A stretch of 64,000 nt of DNA from positions 4,092,001 to 4,156,000 of the forward strand of contig NZ_CP108677.1 in assembly GCF_035994945.1 (NCBI RefSeq). The letters are read 5' to 3'. The notes under the pieces are model-generated. The model had not been told where the DNA came from, did no database searches, and was given only the letters and a program-made list of their open reading frames with translations. Positions within the stretch are counted from its first letter, which is position 1; every line of letters begins with the position of its first letter. Shown in pieces: positions 18,329 to 24,024 of the stretch. Position numbers and translations under genes: made by a program. The stretch comes from Streptomyces sp. NBC_01216 (GTDB lineage: Bacteria; Actinomycetota; Actinomycetes; Streptomycetales; Streptomycetaceae).

Positions 18329-18350
18329 GGAGCCGCCGTGTGGCGGCTCC
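18329..18350. terminator. Hairpin terminator between convergent genes
   Basis: GGAGCCGCC (18329-18337) pairs with GGCGGCTCC (18342-18350) over a 4-nt loop. Confidence 0.7.
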
Positions 18351-18375
18351 GCCGGGCCGAGCCCCCCGGGGTCGG

Positions 18376-19146
18376 TCAGCGCAGGCGGTGCCCGCCGCGG
18401 CGCCGGGCGAACAGCCCGGCCTGCCGCTCGGGTGGCAGGTTCCCCAGCGTGACCAGATGGGGTGCCAGGGCGAGGGCCGGCGCGCGGCCGGCCTCCTTGG
18501 CCGACCACAGGGCGCGGACCGTGCCCTGGACGGCCTCCGTGGGGTAGGAGGCGATGACGGCGGCGACCCGTCGGGCGGCGGCCAGTGCCCCGCCGGGCTC
18601 CGTGAGCTCGGAGACCAGACCCGTCTCGTAGGCCCGCCGGGCCGAGATCCGCTCGGCGGTCCCGGTCAGCGCCATCCGCGCGACCTCCCCGAACGGCATC
18701 CGCTGCGCCATGTGGACGGTCTCGAAGGCGCTGACCATGCCATAGGCCGTGTGCGGGTCGAAGAAGGCGGCCCCTTCGCCGGCGACCAGGAACTCCGCTT
18801 CCCCGAGGAGATAGAACGCCCCGCCGCAGGCCATCCCCTCCACGGCCGCGATCACGGGCTTCCACAGATCGTTCGCCTTCGGGCCGACGGTGAGCAGCGG
18901 ATCGTCGATCGTGTACGGGGAGGAGGGCTGCGGGACCTCGGCGGCGCGGTCGATGCCGGTGCAGAAGGCCCGCTGCCCGGCGCCGGTGACGACGACCGCC
19001 CGGACGGCGTCCTCGTAGCGGAACCCGCGCCAGACGGCGGCCAGTTCGCGGGCCATCCCCAGGGTCAGGGCGTTGTGCTTCTCCGGACGGTCGAGGGTGA
19101 CGACGGCGACCCCGGTCTCCTCGTCGCGTGCGACGGTGATGCTCAT
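18376..19146 (-). CDS. Enoyl-CoA hydratase/isomerase-family (crotonase) protein, atypical active site
   Basis: A 256-residue crotonase. It has the oxyanion-hole segments AFCTGID and VEGMACGGAFYL. The usual catalytic glutamates are absent: the classical GGGCEL block reads CGGAFYL, and the classical Pro-Glu segment reads FFDPHTAYGMV. It belongs to a divergent actinobacterial subfamily that may catalyse something other than simple hydration. The ATG overlaps the stop of the DUF35 gene (ATGA), so it is the last gene of a three-gene operon with the DUF35 protein and a thiolase-fold protein. Confidence 0.8.
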   Translation of the reverse strand: MSITVARDEETGVAVVTLDRPEKHNALTLGMARELAAVWRGFRYEDAVRAVVVTGAGQRAFCTGIDRAAEVPQPSSPYTIDDPLLTVGPKANDLWKPVIAAVEGMACGGAFYLLGEAEFLVAGEGAAFFDPHTAYGMVSAFETVHMAQRMPFGEVARMALTGTAERISARRAYETGLVSELTEPGGALAAARRVAAVIASYPTEAVQGTVRALWSAKEAGRAPALALAPHLVTLGNLPPERQAGLFARRRGGHRLR

Positions 19147-19574
19147 CCGCGCTCCAGCAGCCAGCGCGGTACGGCGAAGCCGTCGACGTCGGTGAAGACG
19201 ACCCGCACGGCCGCGCCGATCCGCAGCCGGGCCGGGTCGACCGAGTCCAGGGGAGCGTCCGGGGCGGCGACCACGTTCCCGACGAGGCGGATGCGGGGTG
19301 CCTCGGCGAGTTCCACGACGACGACGTTGTACGGGGCCTGGGCGGCGTAGTCGGGCAGGAGCGGCGGATGGGGCAGGACGAAGGACCAGATCCGGCCGCG
19401 TCCGGACATCGGGCGCCACACGCTGTCGAAGGACTGGCAGCACGGGCAGCAGGGGCGGGGCGGGAAGCGGAGTTCACCGCACTCCGGCGCCGCGCAGCTC
19501 TGCACGCGCAGCTCGCCCCGGGCGGTGTACTCCCAGAAGGGGGCGCCGTCCTCGTCGACCACCGGTGTCAGCAT
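19143..19574 (-). CDS. DUF35 OB-fold protein with zinc ribbon, partner of the adjacent thiolase-fold protein
   Basis: A 143-residue protein with an N-terminal rubredoxin-like zinc ribbon (C..PEC near residues 28-33, then CCPCC near 43-47), followed by an OB-fold domain (GRGRIWSFVLPHPPLLPDYAAQ; PYNVVVVELAE). DUF35 proteins form obligate complexes with thiolase-fold partners, as in the ChsH2-Ltp2 retro-aldolase of cholesterol side-chain degradation. The thiolase gene lies 15 bp upstream on the same strand and the crotonase overlaps its stop, so the three are one operon. This is the only DUF35 gene in the window and may serve both thiolase-fold proteins. Confidence 0.85.
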   Translation of the reverse strand: MLTPVVDEDGAPFWEYTARGELRVQSCAAPECGELRFPPRPCCPCCQSFDSVWRPMSGRGRIWSFVLPHPPLLPDYAAQAPYNVVVVELAEAPRIRLVGNVVAAPDAPLDSVDPARLRIGAAVRVVFTDVDGFAVPRWLLERG

Positions 19575-19589
19575 CCGTGCCTCAACTCC

Positions 19590-20732
19590 TCACGCTCGCA
19601 GCAGAATCGCCGAAGTGGGAACCCCCTCGCCGGCCGTGACCAGGCAGGTGGCGGCATCCGGGACCTGGGCGGTGGAGGTGCCCCGGAGCTGTTTGACGCC
19701 CTCGTTGATCAGGTTGAAGCCGTGGACGTACGCCTCGGAGAGGCCGCCGCCGCCGGTGTTCAGGGGCAGCCGGCCGCCGATCTCCAGGGCGCCGCCCTCG
19801 GTGAAGGCCGCCCCCTCGCCCCGGGAGCAGAACCCGTAGCCCTCGAGGGAGAGCGGGACGAGTGGGGTGAAGGCGTCGTAGATCTGGGCGACGTCCACGT
19901 CCCGCGGTCCGAAGTCTGCCTGCTTCCAGAGCTGCCGGGCGGCGGTCCAGGCCGGGCCGGTCAGCGGGTCGTCGTTCCAGTAGTTGACCATCCCGTGGTG
20001 CTGGGCGGGCAGTCCCTGGGCGACGGAGTGGACGTAGACCGGCTTCCGGCGGCAGTCGCGGGCCCGTTCCGCGGAGACGACGACGCAGGCCAGCGCGCCG
20101 TCGGTCTCCAGGCAGTTGTCGAAGAGGCAGAGCGGCTCGCTGATCCAGTGGGCGGTCATGTACATCTCGCGGGTCAGCGGGCGTTCGTACATGACGGCGG
20201 CCGGATTCTGGTTGGCACGGTTGCGGCAGGCGAGCGCGACGTTGAAGAGGTGGTCGCGGGTGGCGCCGTACTCGTGCAGGTAACGGCGGGCGAGGAGTCC
20301 TATCTCGTCGGAGGGCCGCAGCAGTCCGAAGGGCCGGGTCCACTGTCCGGGGGTGGGGAGCTGGGTCCGGGTGTTCTTCCAGGGGCGTGGGCCCGAACCG
20401 CGCTTGCGTGAGCGCCAGGCGACGCCGACGCCGGCCTGTCCGGTGGCGACGGCGGCGGCGAGGTGGCCGACGGTGGCGCACGAACCCCCGCCGCCGAAAC
20501 CGACCTTGGAGAAGAAGGTCACGTCCCCGGCGCCGATCGCCTTGGCGACCTCGACCTCGTCGGTCTCCTCCATGGTGTACGAGGCGAGGGCGTCGACCTC
20601 GGACGGGGCGATCCCGGCGTCGTCGAGGGCGGCGAGGATCGCCCGGCAGGCGAGGGTCTTCTCCGGCTCGGGGAGCCGTCTGGCGAAGGGCGTCTGCCCG
20701 ATCCCGACGATGGCCGTGGCGTCCTTGAGCAC
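19590..20732 (-). CDS. Thiolase-superfamily protein, Ltp2-like aldolase candidate
   Basis: A 380-residue protein with GTG start at 20732 behind GGGGAGG. Residues near the thiolase nucleophile read GGGGSCATVGHLA; the C-terminal block is LPLNTGGGGLSEAYVHG instead of the Cys-His thiolase end. That is typical of the SCP-x/Ltp branch, which works with DUF35 proteins. The DUF35 gene lies immediately downstream. The likely reaction is retro-aldol or thiolytic release of a short acyl-CoA from a branched or cyclic substrate. The promoter (TAGCCT, minus strand 20775-20770) overlaps operator site 3. Confidence 0.82.
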   Translation of the reverse strand: MLKDATAIVGIGQTPFARRLPEPEKTLACRAILAALDDAGIAPSEVDALASYTMEETDEVEVAKAIGAGDVTFFSKVGFGGGGSCATVGHLAAAVATGQAGVGVAWRSRKRGSGPRPWKNTRTQLPTPGQWTRPFGLLRPSDEIGLLARRYLHEYGATRDHLFNVALACRNRANQNPAAVMYERPLTREMYMTAHWISEPLCLFDNCLETDGALACVVVSAERARDCRRKPVYVHSVAQGLPAQHHGMVNYWNDDPLTGPAWTAARQLWKQADFGPRDVDVAQIYDAFTPLVPLSLEGYGFCSRGEGAAFTEGGALEIGGRLPLNTGGGGLSEAYVHGFNLINEGVKQLRGTSTAQVPDAATCLVTAGEGVPTSAILLRA

Positions 20733-20756
20733 GGTGTCCTCCCCGTTCGGCCATTA

Positions 20757-20775
20757 CTGACAGCGCGTCAGGCTA
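20757..20775 (-). promoter_or_regulatory. -10 box and operator site 3 (thiolase-DUF35-crotonase operon)
   Basis: Perfect palindromic half-sites CTGACAGCGCGTCAG at 20757-20771. The minus-strand -10-like TAGCCT (20775-20770) overlaps the palindrome edge. Confidence 0.8.
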
Positions 20776-20779
20776 CCGC

Positions 20780-20798
20780 TAATCTGACGGATAGTCAG
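20780..20798 (+). promoter_or_regulatory. -10 box and operator site 4 (FadD3-like ligase)
   Basis: TAATCT (20780-20785) runs into the palindrome CTGACGGATAGTCAG (20784-20798). The centre is 27 bp from site 3, so the divergent promoters carry one operator each. Confidence 0.8.
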
Positions 20799-20828
20799 CA
20801 AGTGGGTTCCGGCGGGAAGTGGTGGGAG

Positions 20829-22370
20829 ATGCGCGGCGACCTGGAATGGGGATCGATACCGAGGCTGGTGCGCGCGGCGGCCGAGCGCTACGGAGACGAC
20901 GAGGCGGTCGTCGAGGGCCGCACCCGCGTCTCGTACGCCGGACTCGGCGAGCGTGTCGAACGCGCCGCGGCGGCCTGCATCGCCTCCGGGGTCCGGCCGG
21001 GCGACCGGGTGGCCGTCTGGGCGCCCAACAGCCTGGACTGGATCGTCGCGGCTCTGGGCGCGGTCACCGCGGGAGCCGTCCTGGTCCCGCTGAACACCCG
21101 CTTCAAGGGGACCGAGGCGGCCTCCGTACTGGAGCGCTCACGCGCCCGGCTGCTGTTCGTCACCGGCACCTTCCTGGGCACCTCGTACGTGGCCTCACTG
21201 CGTCGCGCCCGCGTCCGGCTGCCCCACCTGGAGAAGGTGGTCGTCCTGGCGGACAGCGCGCCGGACGACTATCTGACCTGGAAGGCGTTCCTGGCCGAAG
21301 GCGACCGGGTCCCCTCCTCGCGGGTCCGCGCGCGGGCCGACGCGGTGGGCCCCGACGACCCCTCGGACCTCGTCTACACCTCGGGGACCACGGGCCGCCC
21401 CAAGGGCGTGGTCATCACCCACGCACAGACCCTGCGCTGCTACGCGATCTGGTCCGACCTCGCCGGCCTGCGCCGTGGCGACCGCTACCTCATCGTGAAC
21501 CCCTTCTTCCACACCTTCGGCTACAAGGCCGGGATCATCGCCTGCCTGATGCGCGGCGCGGTGATGATCCCGCAGCCCGTGTTCAACGTGGACACCGTCC
21601 TCGCGAACATCGCCGCCGAACGCGTCTCGGTGCTCCCCGGACCGCCCACCCTCCACCAGTCGTTGCTGGACCATCCCGCCCGCGCCTCCCACGACCTCTC
21701 ACCGCTGCGGCTGGTCGTCACCGGTGCCGCGGTGGTGCCGCTCCGGCTGGTGGAGCGGCTGCGCGGCGAACTGGGCGTGGACACGGTCCTCACCGCGTAC
21801 GGCCTGTCCGAGGCGAGCGGCATCGTGACCATGTGCCGCCGGGGAGACCCCTCCGACGTCGTGGCGACGACCTCCGGCCGCCCGATCCCCGGCACGGAGG
21901 TCCGGGTGTCGGAGACCGGTGAGATCCTGGTGCGCGGCCACCACGTCATGCGCGGCTACTTCGAGGACGAGGAGGAGACGGCCCGCACGGTCGACGCGGA
22001 CGGCTGGCTGCACACGGGTGACGTGGGCGTCCTGGACGAGGCGGGCAACCTGCGGATCACCGACAGGGTCAAGGACATGTTCATCGTCGGCGGCTTCAAC
22101 GCCTACCCGGCCGAGATCGAGCAACTCCTCGGCCTTCATCCGGACATCGCCGATGTCGCGGTCGTCGGCATCCCGGACGCGCGGCTCGGCGAGGTGGGCA
22201 AGGCGTTCGCGGTCCGGCGGTCCGGCGCACGGGTGACGGCCGACGACCTGATCGCCTGGGCGCGCCGGGAGATGGCGAACTTCAAGGTGCCGCGCGAGGT
22301 CGAGTTCGTGGCGGAACTGCCGCGCAACGCGAGCGGCAAGGTGGTGAAGGGGGAGCTGCGGGGGCGCTGA
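20829..22370 (+). CDS. FadD3-like acyl-CoA synthetase
   Basis: A 513-residue ANL-superfamily ligase. Motifs: P-loop-like YTSGTTGRPKG near residue 185, the region NPFFHTFGYKAGI, adenylate motif TAYGLSEASG, LHTGDVG, and the C-terminal lysine in RNASGKVVKGELR. It resembles M. tuberculosis FadD3, which activates the steroid C/D-ring propionate HIP; the NPFFH-FGYKAGI and LPGPPT-QSLLDHPAR blocks in particular look alike. The true substrate could be another ring-derived acid. ATG 20829 was chosen over in-frame GTGs because family similarity starts there and GGCGGGAAG lies 8 nt upstream. Confidence 0.85.
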   Translation: MRGDLEWGSIPRLVRAAAERYGDDEAVVEGRTRVSYAGLGERVERAAAACIASGVRPGDRVAVWAPNSLDWIVAALGAVTAGAVLVPLNTRFKGTEAASVLERSRARLLFVTGTFLGTSYVASLRRARVRLPHLEKVVVLADSAPDDYLTWKAFLAEGDRVPSSRVRARADAVGPDDPSDLVYTSGTTGRPKGVVITHAQTLRCYAIWSDLAGLRRGDRYLIVNPFFHTFGYKAGIIACLMRGAVMIPQPVFNVDTVLANIAAERVSVLPGPPTLHQSLLDHPARASHDLSPLRLVVTGAAVVPLRLVERLRGELGVDTVLTAYGLSEASGIVTMCRRGDPSDVVATTSGRPIPGTEVRVSETGEILVRGHHVMRGYFEDEEETARTVDADGWLHTGDVGVLDEAGNLRITDRVKDMFIVGGFNAYPAEIEQLLGLHPDIADVAVVGIPDARLGEVGKAFAVRRSGARVTADDLIAWARREMANFKVPREVEFVAELPRNASGKVVKGELRGR

Positions 22371-22388
22371 CGGAGTCCGCCCTCAGGA

Positions 22389-22468
22389 CCGGGCGCGGGC
22401 GTCGGCACCCCGGCCCCTCGTCCCGCGTCGGCGCCGGACGTCTCCGCGCGGGCCGGACGTCGGTGGCC
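22389..22468 (+). repeat. 80-bp direct repeat, left copy
   Basis: It matches 23290-23369 with a single difference (A at 22397-22398 region against G). It lies just after the FadD3-like gene. Together the copies bracket the lectin gene. The remaining sequence to 22716 shows no gene, only an AT-richer promoter-like stretch. Confidence 0.9.
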
Positions 22469-22716
22469 GCCTCTGCATACATCACTCGCGCGCGAGTGCC
22501 TCGTGCCTCACGGGGCGTGTACGTTCCGCCGTCGTATATCGGACAGGGGAAAGGCATATGCTTGCCCCGCCCGCCCCCAATGGTGCTCCATCCCCTCCGG
22601 CGCCATGTGCGGCGAGAGGCGAGTGGTCGTGCCGTACGTGTCGGGTCCTCATGCGGGGAGAGGGTGAGGCGGCTTGGCCTCATTGGTTCCCGGCCCAGTG
22701 AACTTCCGGATTGGAT

Positions 22717-23244
22717 ATGATGAATCGTAGAATCGGTGCGTTGATATCGGCACTGCTCACGTTGTTCGTGCTCGGTGGAATCAACGCGGCCAGTGCCAGC
22801 GCCGCCAACCAGGTCACTCTCGGTGTCTCCCATGACGCCTTCAATCACAGCTGTGCCACCCCGGAGGGCAACAGGACCTCCAACGGAACCGTGGTCACGG
22901 TCTGGCCCTGTACCGGAAGCAGTCTTCAGACCTGGTATATGACCGCGGACGGATATGTCACCCACCCGGCGAGCGGCAAGTGCCTGACTCCCTCGGGCAA
23001 CGCCAGTGGCACCAACGGAGCTGTTCTCACCCTTTGGACCTGTGACTACGGAAATCCGAATTCCCCCCAGCGCTTCACGGGTGATGGTGCGGGTTTCCGT
23101 ACCGTAAACGGTGGAAAGTGCGTTACCAACAAGGGGAATTCATGGGCCAATGGGACCTGGTTGACGCTTTGGACCTGCCCTTCCAGCCCTCCTACCCCCT
23201 CCGTCCAGCGCTGGGAAATGATCTACAGCGGATGGATCGTCTGA
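22717..23244 (+). CDS. Secreted ricin-type beta-trefoil lectin
   Basis: A protein of 175 residues from ATG 22717 (TTG 22711 and ATG 22720 are in-frame alternatives; no convincing ribosome-binding site). A signal peptide covers about 1-30 (ISALLTLFVLGGINAASASA). The rest is a single RICIN domain with three subdomains. Each has a Gly-x-Cys or related start and a Q-x-W-like end (LQTWYM, QRFTGD, QRWEMI), plus six cysteines suited to disulfides. It should bind a glycan outside the cell; no catalytic domain is attached. Its lower GC and less biased third positions differ from both neighbours, and 80-bp direct repeats flank it, so it may be a late arrival. Confidence 0.82.
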   Translation: MMNRRIGALISALLTLFVLGGINAASASAANQVTLGVSHDAFNHSCATPEGNRTSNGTVVTVWPCTGSSLQTWYMTADGYVTHPASGKCLTPSGNASGTNGAVLTLWTCDYGNPNSPQRFTGDGAGFRTVNGGKCVTNKGNSWANGTWLTLWTCPSSPPTPSVQRWEMIYSGWIV

Positions 23245-23289
23245 CCGTCTGATCGCCTCGGCCGATGCGGGATTCGCCCGCCCGGCTCG

Positions 23290-23369
23290 CCGGGCGCGGG
23301 CGTCGGCGCCCCGGCCCCTCGTCCCGCGTCGGCGCCGGACGTCTCCGCGCGGGCCGGACGTCGGTGGCC
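23290..23369 (+). repeat. 80-bp direct repeat, right copy
   Basis: It begins 45 bp after the lectin stop and repeats 22389-22468 with one difference. The copy is GC-rich, contains no ORF of interest, and leads into a strong hairpin. Confidence 0.9.
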
Positions 23370-23377
23370 CCGGCCCC

Positions 23378-23423
23378 GCACAGGACGAGGGGCCGGGTGT
23401 TCACCCGGCCCCTCGTCCTGTGC
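23378..23423. terminator. Very strong hairpin terminator
   Basis: 22-bp perfect arms (23378-23399 and 23402-23423) with a 2-nt loop. Each arm includes GGACGAGGGGCCGGG or its complement. It separates the lectin from the convergent afsS. The rest of 23424-23604 shows no gene. Confidence 0.85.
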
Positions 23424-23604
23424 CCGGTCGCGCGGCGCGCCGGTTCGGTCCGCCCGGTCCCCCCGGACCTCGCGGACGCCCCCCTGATCCCGACGCTCCG
23501 GTCTCCCGGGCGACCACGGCCCCGGCGGCTCCCCCGATGGCGCCGCCGCGACCGTCCCCCCGTTCGGAGCCGGCCCCGAATCCCCCGTGGGCCGGCTCGG
23601 CCCG

Positions 23605-23805
23605 TTACGTCAGGGGCTCGCCGGTGGCGTGCGAGTCGAGCGGCTTCATCGGCGTGCCGGTGGCGTGGGAGTCCAGCGTCGTGAACTCCTCGCCGGTGGC
23701 GTGCGAGTCGAGCGGCTTCATCGGCGTGCCGGTGGCGTGGGAGTCCAGCGTCGTGAACTCCTCGCCGGTGGCGTGCGAGTCCGTGGGCTTGAGGTTGTCG
23801 GCCAT
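23605..23805 (-). CDS. afsS: AfsS-like small sigma-like protein (DSHATG repeats)
   Basis: A protein of 66 residues from ATG 23805 with AGGAG 8 nt upstream, ending in TAA. It is almost entirely five DSHATG motifs at 12-residue spacing, alternating EEFTTL and TPMKPL linkers. At DNA level the unit is 72 bp, duplicated. AfsS of S. coelicolor (63 residues) is also a tiny repeat protein, called sigma-like, encoded just downstream of afsR, and is the transcriptional target through which AfsR raises antibiotic production. Position (220 bp after afsR, same strand), length and repeat design support the call. The repeat residues differ from those I remember for S. coelicolor. Confidence 0.85.
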   Translation of the reverse strand: MADNLKPTDSHATGEEFTTLDSHATGTPMKPLDSHATGEEFTTLDSHATGTPMKPLDSHATGEPLT

Positions 23806-23970
23806 GGAGCAGCTCCTGAAGTCGTACAGCGTGATGGGGCTGGAACGTCCGACCGGCGTCCCCTGTGGATCACCGGGCGGACATCCAGGGCCGATCACCT
23901 TAGTGGTGAGGCCTCATGGCGATCCGTCTGCCCCCCGACGCGGCGGATCGACGAACACCACTGTGCCGTG

Positions 23971-23992
23971 CGCCGATAAACGATTGATGAAC
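23971..23992 (-). promoter_or_regulatory. Candidate AfsR/PhoP direct-repeat site in the afsS promoter
   Basis: Read on the minus strand, two adjacent 11-bp units, GTTCATCAATC (23992-23982) and GTTTATCGGCG (23981-23971). The GTTCAYC core and 11-bp period match Streptomyces PHO-box repeats. The afsS promoter is the known site where AfsR and PhoP compete. It lies 166 bp before the afsS ATG. Confidence 0.6.
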
Positions 23993-24024
23993 GCCCAGGC
24001 CGGGTCGGAACCGCCTGGTGGCTG

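Noticed and set aside
23605..23805. RiPP precursor peptide
   Set aside because: The repeat peptide could resemble a precursor, but no modifying enzyme is nearby and its place beside afsR fits AfsS.
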